35,204 bases of DNA from UBA8437 sp003445035 (GCA_937901285.1 CALCHI010000321.1:1-35204); one strand, 5' to 3'; positions 8,512 through 17,814 are shown, numbered from the stretch's first letter. Program-made: numbers and translations. The notes: generated by a model from the letters alone, not told the origin.

Positions 8512-9683
8512 GTTCCGCTGTCGTGATCGACGCCATCCGCACACCGATCGCCCGGGCCGACGCCCGGACTGGCTGGTTCCGGGATGTTCGCTCGGACGAG
8601 CTTTCGGCCGGCCTGATCACCGAACTGGTCAGCCGTACCGGCATCGACCCGGCACTGATCGAAGACGTTCGCTGGGGCTGCGTGCAACAACAGGGCGAGC
8701 AGGGTTACGACATCGCCCGGATCGCGGTCCTGATGGCGGGATTGCCGATCGAAACCGGCGGCGTCACGATCAACCGCAACTGTGCCTCGAGCCTGCAGGC
8801 GATCAACGATTCGGCGATGAGCATCATGGCTGGATGCGAAAACGTCCAGGTGGCCGGTGGTGTCGAGCACATGGACCACATCCCGATGACCAAGGACTAC
8901 AACCCGGCTCCGGGCCTGTTCCGCAAGCACAGCGAAGCGATCATGCACATGGGGCTGACGGCCGAATACCTCGCGACCAAGTATGCAATCGGGCGGTCGG
9001 CTCAGGACGAATTCGCATTGCGGAGTCACCGCCTGGCTGCCGAAGCAACCGCCGCGGGGGCGTTTGCCGAGGAAGTGACTCCCACCTGGGGACGAGACGC
9101 GGCGGGCCACAAGCGGCAGATCAGCGACGACCAGTGCATCCGCGAGGACTGCTCGATCGAGGGCCTGGGCGGATTGTCTCCGGCCTTCAATCCAGCCGGC
9201 GGCAGCGTGACCGCCGGCAACAGTTCGCCAATCAATGTTGGGGCCGCCGCACTGCTGATGATGTCCGAAGACACCGCCAACGATCTCGGCCTGGAACCGA
9301 TGGCACGTGTCCGCGCGATGGCTGTGGCGGGAGTGGACCCTACCGAGATGGGAATCGGCCCGGTGCCGGCCGTCCACAAGGCTCTCGATCGTGCTGGCCT
9401 GGAGCTGGATGACATCGACTGCATCGAGATCAACGAGGCATTTGCGGTCCAGGTTCTCAGTGTCCTCAAGCTGCTCGACATCGACGAATCACGGGTCAAC
9501 ACTCGCGGAGGAGCAATTGCCCTGGGGCATCCGCTGGGAGCCAGTGGGGCGAGAATCTCGGCGACGCTGTTGCACCGCATGAGGTCCACGGGAGCCCGAC
9601 TGGGTCTGGCCACGTTGTGTGTCGGCCAGGGCCAGGGCGTGGCGACGGTCTTCGAAAACCTCCAGGCTTCGGAGGCCTCGTGA
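8508..9683 (+). CDS. fadA: Acetyl-CoA acyltransferase (3-ketoacyl-CoA thiolase)
   Basis: A 391-residue thiolase, the usual family length, catalysing the last, carbon-carbon cleaving step of beta-oxidation. The nucleophilic cysteine is C92 in NRNCASSLQA. H341 lies in ALGHPLGASGARI and the second active-site cysteine C371 is in LCVGQGQG. EINEAFAVQ is also present. Its start overlaps the stop of the FadB-type gene by four bases (ATGA), and its own stop overlaps the ligase start as GTGA. The two thiolase and FadB-type subunits are expected to form the alpha2-beta2 multienzyme complex (family knowledge). Confidence 0.96.
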   Translation: MSSAVVIDAIRTPIARADARTGWFRDVRSDELSAGLITELVSRTGIDPALIEDVRWGCVQQQGEQGYDIARIAVLMAGLPIETGGVTINRNCASSLQAINDSAMSIMAGCENVQVAGGVEHMDHIPMTKDYNPAPGLFRKHSEAIMHMGLTAEYLATKYAIGRSAQDEFALRSHRLAAEATAAGAFAEEVTPTWGRDAAGHKRQISDDQCIREDCSIEGLGGLSPAFNPAGGSVTAGNSSPINVGAAALLMMSEDTANDLGLEPMARVRAMAVAGVDPTEMGIGPVPAVHKALDRAGLELDDIDCIEINEAFAVQVLSVLKLLDIDESRVNTRGGAIALGHPLGASGARISATLLHRMRSTGARLGLATLCVGQGQGVATVFENLQASEAS

Positions 9684-11350
9684 CCGGTTCCGTCGACAAC
9701 CTCTGCGATCTCCATCGCACGATGTGTCTCCGGATGGGCGAAAAGGTGGCGTTGCGTTTTCGATCGTGGGGCCGTTACCGCGACGTCTCCTACCGCGATG
9801 TCCGACGCCAGGCCGACCGGGCTGCTGCCGGCCTGCTGACCCTGGGCATCGAACCCGGTGACCGTGTCGGGATCCTCTCGGAGAATCGGGTCGAGTGGCC
9901 GATCGCCGACCTGGCGGTTCTCAGCGCCGGTGCCGCCGATGTCACCATGCACGCCCCCCTCTCGATCGACCAGGTCGAGTACCAGTTGGGACACAGCCAG
10001 GCCCGAGGCGTGATTGTCAGCAACCAGGAACAGGCCGACAAGATCCTGGCCCGGCTCGATGAGCTTCCCGACCTCGAATTTCTCGTCTCGTTCGACCCCG
10101 TCACGCTGTCCACACCACGGATGACTCACCTCTCGTGGCAGGGACTGTGCCATCGGGGCGGCCAAGCCGAACGGGAAGACGAGATCGCGGCCCGCGAGGC
10201 GGCCATCGACACATCAACCCTGGCGACCCTGATCTACACCAGTGGCACAACCGGAAATCCCAAGGGCGTGATGCTGACCCACGGCAACCTGCTCTCCAAT
10301 GTGGAAGCGATGGTCCCGATCGCCTTCCTGCAACCCGACGACATCCTGCTCAGTTGGCTGCCCTACAGCCACGTCTACGCCCGGTTGACCGACAACTACC
10401 TGGCCACCGGTGCCGGTATCACCGTCGCCCAGGCCGGAAGCATCGACACGCTGCTCGATGATCTCGATGCGGTCAAACCGACGTGGCTGACCGCCGTGCC
10501 GCGGTTCTACGAGAAGATCTGGACCTCCGTCGAATCGCTCGATGAACAAACCCGCAACTCTCACCTCAAGGCCATCTTCGGACCGCGAATCCGTCAGTTG
10601 AGTTCTGGTGGAGCTCCGCTGCCCCGGCATGTCTGCGACGGTTTCGACCAGGCGGGGTTACCGATCTTCGAAGGTTATGGATTGACCGAAACGTCTCCGG
10701 TGATCGCTTTCAATCACGCCGAAGCCTGCCGCTACGGATCCGTAGGGCTGCCAATTCCCGGTGTCGAAGTCCGGATTGCCGAGGATGGTGAGATCCTGAC
10801 CCGTGGGCCACACGTGATGGCCGGGTACTGGAAGAACCCCGAGGCCACCGCCGAGGTCATCGTCGACGGGTGGTTTCACACCGGCGACGTTGGAGCGATC
10901 GATGAGGACGGGTACCTCTCGATCACCGATCGCAAGAAGGACCTGTTCGTCACCTCGTCTGGCAAGAACGTCGCTCCGGCGATCGTCGAACGACTGCTGA
11001 CGGCCGATCCCCTGTTCGACCAGGCGGTCGTCTATGGTGACGGGCGGAAGTTCATCACCGCCGTGGTGGTCCCCAACCGGACCGAACTGGAATCGGTCGC
11101 CAAGTCGCTGGCATGCGAGATCACCAGCGACAACGGGTTCGTCACCGCGACACCGCTGCTGGACCACGTCGACTCGCGGATCGCCGAACTGATGGAAGTC
11201 GTCAGCAGTCCCGAACGGGTCAAGAAGTGCCTGGTGCTTGACGAACCGTTCCAACTGGAGAACGACGAACTGACCGCGACGTTGAAGGTGCGACGACGGC
11301 ACATCATCGCCAAGTACGAAGCTCAGCTGGAATCGCTGTATGGCGAGTGA
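9680..11350 (+). CDS. fadD: Long-chain fatty acyl-CoA synthetase (AMP-forming)
   Basis: A 556-residue ANL-superfamily ligase that activates fatty acids to acyl-CoA. The P-loop IYTSGTTGNPKG lies at about 185-196. Further on are GYGLTETSP, GWFHTGDVG, the hinge ITDRKKDLFVTSSGKN, and a C-terminal catalytic Lys region TLKVRRRHI. Its pattern (LPYSHVYAR, then a long C-terminal FQLENDELTATLKV) is of the long-chain type. The frame is open from 9617. GTG at 9680 is chosen because it overlaps the thiolase stop as GTGA, like the preceding junction. It is the last gene of the operon and supplies the substrate for the three genes before it. Confidence 0.94.
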   Translation: MTGSVDNLCDLHRTMCLRMGEKVALRFRSWGRYRDVSYRDVRRQADRAAAGLLTLGIEPGDRVGILSENRVEWPIADLAVLSAGAADVTMHAPLSIDQVEYQLGHSQARGVIVSNQEQADKILARLDELPDLEFLVSFDPVTLSTPRMTHLSWQGLCHRGGQAEREDEIAAREAAIDTSTLATLIYTSGTTGNPKGVMLTHGNLLSNVEAMVPIAFLQPDDILLSWLPYSHVYARLTDNYLATGAGITVAQAGSIDTLLDDLDAVKPTWLTAVPRFYEKIWTSVESLDEQTRNSHLKAIFGPRIRQLSSGGAPLPRHVCDGFDQAGLPIFEGYGLTETSPVIAFNHAEACRYGSVGLPIPGVEVRIAEDGEILTRGPHVMAGYWKNPEATAEVIVDGWFHTGDVGAIDEDGYLSITDRKKDLFVTSSGKNVAPAIVERLLTADPLFDQAVVYGDGRKFITAVVVPNRTELESVAKSLACEITSDNGFVTATPLLDHVDSRIAELMEVVSSPERVKKCLVLDEPFQLENDELTATLKVRRRHIIAKYEAQLESLYGE

Positions 11351-11377
11351 TCGGACCGGACGAGGCGGGTTCGGACC

Positions 11378-12517
11378 TCAGTCGAATTCCGACAGCGGCA
11401 CCGCCCGATGTTCGCGTGCCGACAGATAGCAGGCTTCCACCAATGCCATCGTTCCCAGGTTGTCTTCGCCGGACAAACTGGGCCGCCCCCCGCTCTCCAG
11501 GGCAACCAGCAGGTCCGCCATCGGACCGATGAAGGCATCGGGAAACCACATCTCGTCCCACCGGGGGGAAATCCACTCGGGGGAGGAGGTCGTGGTGTAA
11601 TCCAGCGTACTCGGGCTGCCGTCGGGGTAGTCGGGCCATCCGATCGTCCCACGTGCCATCCCGCCGGTGCCCTCGATCCGCCAACCGATTCCCAGGTCCG
11701 CGGCCGCACCCTCCCGGGCCGGTCCCGCCCAGACGTCATCCCAGGCGGCCGCGCGGAACCCGTCGGCGTATTCGAGGATGTACAAACAGATGCCGTCGGC
11801 GTGCTCGAATCGCTCGGCGGTCCGCGGGTCGGGACGCACGCTGGCAAAGACCCGTTCGGGCTCTCCAAACAGGTAACGGAACGTGTCCAGGTGATGAATG
11901 CTCATGATCCTCAGGGTCACCCACCCCTGCCGTTGTTGCCAGGGCATCCAGTGGGGGATGGCCCTCATGTCAATCGTCGCCAGTACGGGTTCGCCCAGCA
12001 CACCGTCGTCGAGCAAACCGCGGGCGGCACGGATCGAATGGTCGAACCGCATGTTCTGGTTGACCGCCAGGGTGATCCCCGCTTCCCGACACAGCCGTAC
12101 GATCTGACGGGCCTCGGCCAGGTCGACGCCCAACGGTTTCTGAGCCAGGAGCCCCGCCAGGTGCCCCCCGTTGCCCTTGCCGAACCGGGCGGCTTCGCGG
12201 ACCACTTCCAGTTGAACATCAGGCGGCACCGCCACGTCAAGCACCTCGACCTGGTCATCGGCGACCAGGTCGTGCCAGTCGAGGTGCACCGTTTTGATCT
12301 CGTGTCGAGCCGCAACCTCCCGGGCCTTCGACTCGCTCCGCGAAGTGATCGCCACGGGATTGAGCCCCGCGGCGCGGTAGGCCACGAGATGGCAATCGGC
12401 CATGATGAAACCGGCCCCGACACAACCGATGCCCACGTCGATCCGGTCGGGCAGTTCGATCGGCGCCGGTCGCCCCCGGGAGTTTGCCTCGGCCGATGAA
12501 TGCTCGGCGGCGGTCAA
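11378..12517 (-). CDS. Gfo/Idh/MocA family oxidoreductase
   Basis: A 379-residue NAD(P)-dependent dehydrogenase of the Gfo/Idh/MocA family. The Rossmann motif GIGCVGAGFIMADCH lies near residues 30-45. The catalytic-lysine motif is AQKPLGVD, an EKP variant. VNQNMRFDHS and HHLDTFRYLFGEP follow, with a C-terminal beta-sheet domain including GWRIEGTGGMARGTIGWP. No ATG lies in a sensible place. TTG at 12517 is preferred because it overlaps the upstream gene's stop in a TTGA tetramer, matching other couplings here. A GTG at the start of the Rossmann strand is the alternative. The substrate is probably a sugar or inositol derivative (inference). There is no export signal, so it is probably cytoplasmic. 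Confidence 0.88.
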   Translation of the reverse strand: MTAAEHSSAEANSRGRPAPIELPDRIDVGIGCVGAGFIMADCHLVAYRAAGLNPVAITSRSESKAREVAARHEIKTVHLDWHDLVADDQVEVLDVAVPPDVQLEVVREAARFGKGNGGHLAGLLAQKPLGVDLAEARQIVRLCREAGITLAVNQNMRFDHSIRAARGLLDDGVLGEPVLATIDMRAIPHWMPWQQRQGWVTLRIMSIHHLDTFRYLFGEPERVFASVRPDPRTAERFEHADGICLYILEYADGFRAAAWDDVWAGPAREGAAADLGIGWRIEGTGGMARGTIGWPDYPDGSPSTLDYTTTSSPEWISPRWDEMWFPDAFIGPMADLLVALESGGRPSLSGEDNLGTMALVEACYLSAREHRAVPLSEFD

Positions 12518-12948
12518 CGAACCATCCCGACCCAGTACGCGACCCCGTTGATCCTCGCGTAGCCGAACCCGATTTCGCCGCCGCTCATCAGGATCTTGCG
12601 GTGGTCCTTCGAGTCCAGCCAACCCTCGAGCGCTTTCTCCGGGGTCTGAGGCCCCATCAGAATCACTTCCCAGTAGTCCAGGTTGCTGTGCACGAATTGT
12701 CCGGTGCTGGCCATCCAGTCGGCGTGCTTCTGCGCATCGCGGTTGATCTCGGCCACCAATCGACTGCCCACCAGGCCTCGCTCACCGCGAGCCACCGAGT
12801 GAGCCTGGTACAACTGTTTGACGGCGTTCACCTGATCCGCCGAGGCCGGCTGCGGGACCTCCTGCAGGGCAACGACGGGTTGTTGGCAAACAATCACCAC
12901 GGCCAACACCGCCCAGGCGACGACAGCTCCGATCTCACGAAGTCTCAT
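12514..12948 (-). CDS. Small exported CAP/SCP-domain protein
   Basis: A 144-residue protein with a hydrophobic N-terminal signal or anchor (about residues 7-25) and a short CAP (SCP/PR-1-like) domain. 'LVAEINRDAQKHADWMASTGQFVHSN' corresponds to the CAP helix leading to the conserved His. 'ALEGWLDSKDHRKILM' and 'IGFGYARINGVAYWVGMV' match the later helix and beta-strands. It is periplasmic or surface-exposed. Bacterial CAP proteins are poorly understood and no activity is claimed. The frame can also begin at GTG 12957, but GGAG 8 bases before ATG 12948 supports the latter. Its stop overlaps the TTG start of the Gfo/Idh gene. Confidence 0.82.
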   Translation of the reverse strand: MRLREIGAVVAWAVLAVVIVCQQPVVALQEVPQPASADQVNAVKQLYQAHSVARGERGLVGSRLVAEINRDAQKHADWMASTGQFVHSNLDYWEVILMGPQTPEKALEGWLDSKDHRKILMSGGEIGFGYARINGVAYWVGMVR

Positions 12949-13017
12949 TGGTGCCACTCCATCTGTTGTTACGGGTCGGCACCGTCCGTGGGCCTGTCTG
13001 CCGCGAACCTCCGGTCG

Positions 13018-14016
13018 CTATGGCGTCAGTACAATTTTTCCTGCAAGGGTTCCCAGTCCACCAATCGTGTTGTCCTGCTGCAGCTGGTGAGCGGCGACCG
13101 AATCGGACAGCGGAAATCTCGCCCCGATCGGAGGGTTCCATCCGCCGGCAGCAGCCAACTCGTTGATCCTTTCGCCACAAACCCGCTGCTCATCGGCCGA
13201 CGCGTTGAACATCGCGAAACCGAACAACCGCAGGTCCTTCGTGTAGAACGGCCCGACGGGAAACTCCGGACGAGCCGCCCGTCCAGCCATCAGCACGATC
13301 CGTCCCCGCTTGGCCATCAGCTCGATGGTTCGCTCGGGAGTCGGTTCCCGGAGGGTCTCGAACCAGACGTCGATCCCACCGTTCTCGGCAGCGAATTCGG
13401 CCAGGATCTGGTCCATGTCTGGATCGTGATAGTCGACCACCAGATCGGCCCCCAGGGACCGACAGATCTCCTGTTTCTCCGTCGAACCAACCGTCGCCGC
13501 CACACGCGCCCCGGCCCCCTTGGCCAATTGCACCACGGCGGCCCCCACGCCCCCGGTACCGCCGTTGACGAAGACCAGATCATCCCCAGCGACTCCGGCG
13601 TGCAGGAACAGCCCCAGGTGGGCTGTCAGTCCGACCAGGGCCCCAGCCGCCAGCAACTCGCTGGACACTCCATCGGGAGCACCGTACAGCCATTGCTGGT
13701 CGACGGCCGCCAGTTCCGAGAACGTGCCGGCCCGTCCCAGCAGGCCCTGGTTCGAACCCCAAACCCGGTCACCGACCGTGAAACGGTCAACACCCTCGCC
13801 GCACGCCTCGACCACACCGGCCAGGTCACACCCGATCGTGTACGGGTAGTCCAACTCGATGGACACCAGGCCGCCACGGACATAGGTGTCGATCGGATTG
13901 ACCGCCACCGCTTCGGTTCGCACCAGCACCTGGCCCGAACCCGGTTCGGGCTCGGGCAGGTCCCCGTACTCGATCACGTCAGGATCACCGGTCCGGGTGA
14001 TGTAGGCGGCTTTCAT
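13018..14016 (-). CDS. NADPH:quinone oxidoreductase-like medium-chain dehydrogenase
   Basis: A 332-residue medium-chain dehydrogenase/reductase of the quinone oxidoreductase (zeta-crystallin) group. The N-terminus MKAAYITRTGDPDVIEYGD and the segment AVAVNPIDTYVRGG are typical. TIGCDLAGVVEACGEGVDRF follows. The nucleotide-binding motif is VNGGTGGVGAAVVQLAKGAGARV. No structural or catalytic zinc-binding Cys cluster is seen, in line with the quinone reductase branch. It reduces quinones or enones with NADPH (family knowledge). The ATG overlaps the stop of the upstream YfhO-like gene by four bases, so it is probably co-translated with it. Confidence 0.92.
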   Translation of the reverse strand: MKAAYITRTGDPDVIEYGDLPEPEPGSGQVLVRTEAVAVNPIDTYVRGGLVSIELDYPYTIGCDLAGVVEACGEGVDRFTVGDRVWGSNQGLLGRAGTFSELAAVDQQWLYGAPDGVSSELLAAGALVGLTAHLGLFLHAGVAGDDLVFVNGGTGGVGAAVVQLAKGAGARVAATVGSTEKQEICRSLGADLVVDYHDPDMDQILAEFAAENGGIDVWFETLREPTPERTIELMAKRGRIVLMAGRAARPEFPVGPFYTKDLRLFGFAMFNASADEQRVCGERINELAAAGGWNPPIGARFPLSDSVAAHQLQQDNTIGGLGTLAGKIVLTP

Positions 14017-16328
14017 GACGGATCATCCATGTCGAGACCGGCCAGCCATCCGGGCGTCCGGTACCGGACGTGGCCCACCGTGGCCAGCACCAGCAGCGCG
14101 AGGCCACTGATGACGAGGCCCCAGTATAAACCCGGTGGTCGGTAGTACCACCGTACCCGCGACTCACCCGGCTGCAGGCTGACTCCACGGTACATGCCAT
14201 CGACCAGCTCGGCCTCCCGAAGCTCACCGTCGACCTCAACCCGCCAGCCCTGGGCCATCAACTCGGTCAACACCAGTCGCCCGGCCACCCGCGTGGTCAC
14301 ATCGATCGTCAGGTCCGAACCCCCTCCCGAGAAAGCGTCCACCGAGTTGTCCTCGGCTCCGGCCTCCCAGGCAACTCGGCCCCGACCTGCGGTCAACCGG
14401 TAGAGGTACAACACCCCGCGGTGCCTGAGCGCCGGATTCATCACCGGGTCCTGCCCCCGCCACGCCTCCTCGACCGGCCACCGCGTCTCGTCAATTGGCT
14501 TGTAACTGATGATGTGGGTGACACCGGCCTGTTCAAGCCAGTCCATCTGGACATCGGTCTGAGGCACAAACGAATCGTCAGGATCATCGACCTGCGGCTG
14601 TGGCATCATCAGGTCCCGGCGTGTGTACTCGGCCGGTCCAAACGTGAAGTAGACCGGCGTGGCCGAGGTCCCCAACACGGTCGGGAAGTTTGCCATCGGC
14701 GCAAACACCCGGGTGGGCAATCCGGACTCGGACAGCGTTTGCCTGACCGGGCTGTCGACCAGGCGCGAGATCGGCGGATCGTCGAGCACGTCGGTGAACT
14801 GGATCAGACGACTGACCAGCCACAGGTCCCAGACGGTGGCCACGGCCAGGGTCAGCAGCACCGCATGTCGGCCGATCGCGGTCAGCCACAACTGTTTCGC
14901 ACCGGACGATCCGGCGATCTGGCTGGGTCGCCGCGTGGCGAAGTAGATCCCCACGCCCACCCCAACGACACACACCGTTCCGACCAGCGTCGCCAGCAAC
15001 TCCGACGGCAGCCAGTTGGGTGCAGAAAACTTCGCCGACTCGACGACCACCCAAGTCATCTCGACCAGCCACCAACTGCTTCCTGCCGCAGCCAGTGAAG
15101 CCAGTCCGGCAACGATCGCCCAGCGGGATGAAACCGTCCCGGGCACCAGCCAACGCCCGGCGGTCTCGCCGGCCAGGACCGCCACCGCGAGCGTGACCAC
15201 GATCCCGTAGCGTCCGGGTCCCTGGAAAAAACTGAACCCCGGCAGGCCGCCGACCAGCGGAACCAGCCGACCGGTGGTGTAGAACAGGGCAAACGTTCCC
15301 ACCAGCATCCAGAAAATCCCTCGGGGATCTCCCCTGACAAACGCCCCGCCGATCCCGATGAATGCGAGCACCAGGGGAGCCAGCCCGAAATACAGATGAG
15401 CCTCCCCGACGTTGGTCGCCACGCCGGGGATCGGCGGATCGGCCCGCAACGCCGCATCCCGGTTGGTCATCGGGGAATACCACTTGAAGGGCATCACCGC
15501 CTGGGACCAGTACCACGCGGGGATCGATCCGAACTGCAGCGGATGATCCATCCCCACCTCGGCCCGCTGACTCACCCGGCGAAATTCCCAGGTCGGCAAC
15601 AGCTGCATCGCGGCCAGGGCAAGCGACAATCCGCCGGCGGATAGCAAAATCACTGCGGCACGCCAGCGCGATCGCGGGGGCAGCAACCGGCTCGAGATCG
15701 GTACCCACCACAATCGGCAGGGGACATAGACGGCCAGCAGCAGCTGGGTGATCCATGCCAGTTGGAAGTGGCCGGCCAGCATCTGTATCGCCAGCACCAC
15801 GGCCAACAGTCCGGCAAAACGCCATCGTCGTGTCTGCAACAGGCACTCGACCGACCACAACGCCGCCGGCAGCCACGTGCCCCCGATGATCGCCCACTCC
15901 CAGCAACTGCGACTCGGGAACCACCCGTAGACATACACCAGCGCCGCCAGGCAGGCCCCTGACCGGGCCACACCGAATTTCCGGGCGTACGCAACGGTGA
16001 ACACGAACGCCAGCACGTAGTGCAACAGGTGGCTGAGGCTGTAGGCGGCGTTAACGTTCAACCAGCTGTAGAGAGCCAGATGCGGCGGATAGAACACCCC
16101 CACCTGGCTCTCGGCCAACATCGGGTACCCGTGCCCGACCCGGTCGTTCCAGAACGGCGAAAGACCCCGTTGCAGTTGTTCGGCGTAGAAGACCTTCTGG
16201 GGAAAGTAATACGAGTAAATGTCGCCGCCGACGAATCCGCCTCCGGTGACCAAAGGCCACCAGAACAATCCCGCCAGGGCGATCCCCAGCAACCACACCA
16301 CCAGCGTGAAACGACGGTCGCTCATCAT
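14013..16328 (-). CDS. YfhO-like polytopic membrane protein (GT-C glycosyltransferase-like)
   Basis: A 771-residue integral membrane protein. An N-terminal membrane helix (about 8-28) is followed by an extracytoplasmic loop with GGDIYSYYFPQK and FWNDRVGHGYPMLAESQVG, typical of YfhO-family proteins. There the Asp is the likely catalytic residue of a GT-C type sugar transferase (family knowledge). About ten more hydrophobic helices follow, then a soluble C-terminal beta-rich domain, with a final membrane helix near 735-752. YfhO proteins add sugars to lipid-linked or surface polymers. The exact role here is unknown. No clear ribosome site precedes the two tandem ATGs at 16328/16325. It starts 22 bases after the M20 gene. 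Confidence 0.85.
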   Translation of the reverse strand: MMSDRRFTLVVWLLGIALAGLFWWPLVTGGGFVGGDIYSYYFPQKVFYAEQLQRGLSPFWNDRVGHGYPMLAESQVGVFYPPHLALYSWLNVNAAYSLSHLLHYVLAFVFTVAYARKFGVARSGACLAALVYVYGWFPSRSCWEWAIIGGTWLPAALWSVECLLQTRRWRFAGLLAVVLAIQMLAGHFQLAWITQLLLAVYVPCRLWWVPISSRLLPPRSRWRAAVILLSAGGLSLALAAMQLLPTWEFRRVSQRAEVGMDHPLQFGSIPAWYWSQAVMPFKWYSPMTNRDAALRADPPIPGVATNVGEAHLYFGLAPLVLAFIGIGGAFVRGDPRGIFWMLVGTFALFYTTGRLVPLVGGLPGFSFFQGPGRYGIVVTLAVAVLAGETAGRWLVPGTVSSRWAIVAGLASLAAAGSSWWLVEMTWVVVESAKFSAPNWLPSELLATLVGTVCVVGVGVGIYFATRRPSQIAGSSGAKQLWLTAIGRHAVLLTLAVATVWDLWLVSRLIQFTDVLDDPPISRLVDSPVRQTLSESGLPTRVFAPMANFPTVLGTSATPVYFTFGPAEYTRRDLMMPQPQVDDPDDSFVPQTDVQMDWLEQAGVTHIISYKPIDETRWPVEEAWRGQDPVMNPALRHRGVLYLYRLTAGRGRVAWEAGAEDNSVDAFSGGGSDLTIDVTTRVAGRLVLTELMAQGWRVEVDGELREAELVDGMYRGVSLQPGESRVRWYYRPPGLYWGLVISGLALLVLATVGHVRYRTPGWLAGLDMDDPS

Positions 16329-16350
16329 CTTGTGCCGGTCGACGCAGGTG

Positions 16351-17814
16351 TCAACGAATCTTCACCGGCGGCTTCTGGCCCTTGGGGATCAACGTCGTGT
16401 ACTTCCGCTTCTCCATCCTCTTCTCCCAATCGACGCGTGCCGCCGCCACCCGATCGGGATCCTCGAAGAGTTCAATCGCCGAAATCGCCAGCACCTTGGA
16501 GGCGTAGATGATACCCTTCTCACCGATCGTCGAACCAATGGCTGCGACGTTCTGCCAACTGTGTCCGGGACTCTTGGCCGCCAGGCACGCGGTCGAAATG
16601 CCTCCGGTGGGAACGTACCAGCTGATATCACCGACATCGGTCGAACCCCGAGTGCGAGCGGTCATCGATTCGGCAAACGGACGGATCGACTCATCGATCG
16701 CCTTGGGGAATTCGGTACCGAACTGTTCGATCAGAGGCTGCTGCAGTCGCCGCGCGAAGGCCTTTTCCGACTGGTCGAACCGGGGAGGTCCGACCACCTT
16801 GAGTTTCTGCTCGATCAGTTCCGCCAGCGGCACGTTGGGAATCAATTCGTGGCAGTCGGTGTCGACCTTCATTCTCATCTTGGTCCGGGTCATCAACGCC
16901 GCGCCACGGGCGATGTCCTGAATCCATTTGAAATTCGCTTCAACGTCACGATGGTCATCGGCTCGGATGTAGTACCAGACCGACGCGATCGGCGGGACAA
17001 CGTTGGGTGCTCCGCCACCGTTGGTGATCACGTAGTGCATCCGCGCGTCCTCCTTGACGTGCTCGCGCATGTAGTTGACACCCACGTTCATCAACTCGAC
17101 GGCGTCCAACGCGCTGCGACCGCTTTCGGGATTCCCCGAGGCGTGCGCCGCGGTGCCATCGAAGGTGAACTTGACGCTGACCAGGGCCTTGGACGTCCCC
17201 GCCCACGCCCCGTTGCGGGTCGAGGGGTGCCAGTGCAGACAGATGTCAAGATCATCGAACTGGCCATCGAGCAGCATGTAGACCTTGCCGATGACCGTCT
17301 CCTCGGCCGGAGTCCCGTAGAGGCGGATGGTGCCCTTGATCTTGTGACGGTCCATCGCGGCCTTGACCGCCAGGGCCGCACCCAGGGCACCGCTGCCCAG
17401 GCCACTGTGACCGCAGGCATGGCCGGGTTGGCCGGGCTTCAGTGGAGACCGCACGGATTCGGCCTTCTGTGACATTCCCGGCAAGGCATCGTATTCGGCC
17501 AGGATCCCGATCACCGGCTTGCCACTGCCGTAACTGGCGACGAACGCGGTGGGCATCGCGGCGACCCCGTTCTTGACCTTGAACCCGTTCTCCTTGAGGT
17601 GTTGTTGAAGCAGCTTCGATGAGCGAGTTTCCTCGAGCCCCACCTCGGCATAATTCCAGATCTTCCGGTTGACCTCCTTGATCAACTCCATCCGTTCCTG
17701 GACATCGGCGACGGCCGTCCTCTGAGCCTTCGACAGCTTGGCCCCGTCCTGGGCCACCGCCGGAACTCCACAGGCCACGACCAGAACCAACCAGGCAGCG
17801 CACGAGCGCTTCAT
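16351..17814 (-). CDS. Exported M20-family amidohydrolase (AbgB-like)
   Basis: A 487-residue metal-dependent amidohydrolase or peptidase of family M20, closest in pattern to aminobenzoyl-glutamate hydrolase subunit B. A Sec signal peptide (residues 1-21, cleavage after AVA) precedes the catalytic domain. Candidate metal ligands are H132, C134 and H136 in PGHACGHSG, E171/E172 in GTPAEET, and HWHP (194-196). A late ligand may be the His in SPGHSWQN. A dimerisation lid follows KALVSVKFTFDGTAAHASG. It is therefore likely periplasmic and cleaves an amide bond of an unknown substrate. The frame opens at 17868, but ATG 17814 has GGGAG 8 bases before it and begins the signal peptide. A TATAAT lies about 90 bases upstream. 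Confidence 0.9.
   Translation of the reverse strand: MKRSCAAWLVLVVACGVPAVAQDGAKLSKAQRTAVADVQERMELIKEVNRKIWNYAEVGLEETRSSKLLQQHLKENGFKVKNGVAAMPTAFVASYGSGKPVIGILAEYDALPGMSQKAESVRSPLKPGQPGHACGHSGLGSGALGAALAVKAAMDRHKIKGTIRLYGTPAEETVIGKVYMLLDGQFDDLDICLHWHPSTRNGAWAGTSKALVSVKFTFDGTAAHASGNPESGRSALDAVELMNVGVNYMREHVKEDARMHYVITNGGGAPNVVPPIASVWYYIRADDHRDVEANFKWIQDIARGAALMTRTKMRMKVDTDCHELIPNVPLAELIEQKLKVVGPPRFDQSEKAFARRLQQPLIEQFGTEFPKAIDESIRPFAESMTARTRGSTDVGDISWYVPTGGISTACLAAKSPGHSWQNVAAIGSTIGEKGIIYASKVLAISAIELFEDPDRVAAARVDWEKRMEKRKYTTLIPKGQKPPVKIR

Noticed and set aside
6307..8544. A 745-codon open frame antisense to the FadB-type gene, with similar long antisense frames at 21114-22256, 12484-14145 and 25250-26671.
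   Set aside because: High-GC genes often leave the opposite strand free of stops. The translations show no domains and are rich in Arg, Gly, His and Gln, while the sense frames carry clear catalytic motifs.
11351..11377. Possible bidirectional terminator between the acyl-CoA ligase and the Gfo/Idh gene.
   Set aside because: The repeated TCGGACC is a direct repeat, not an inverted one, and there is no T-run.
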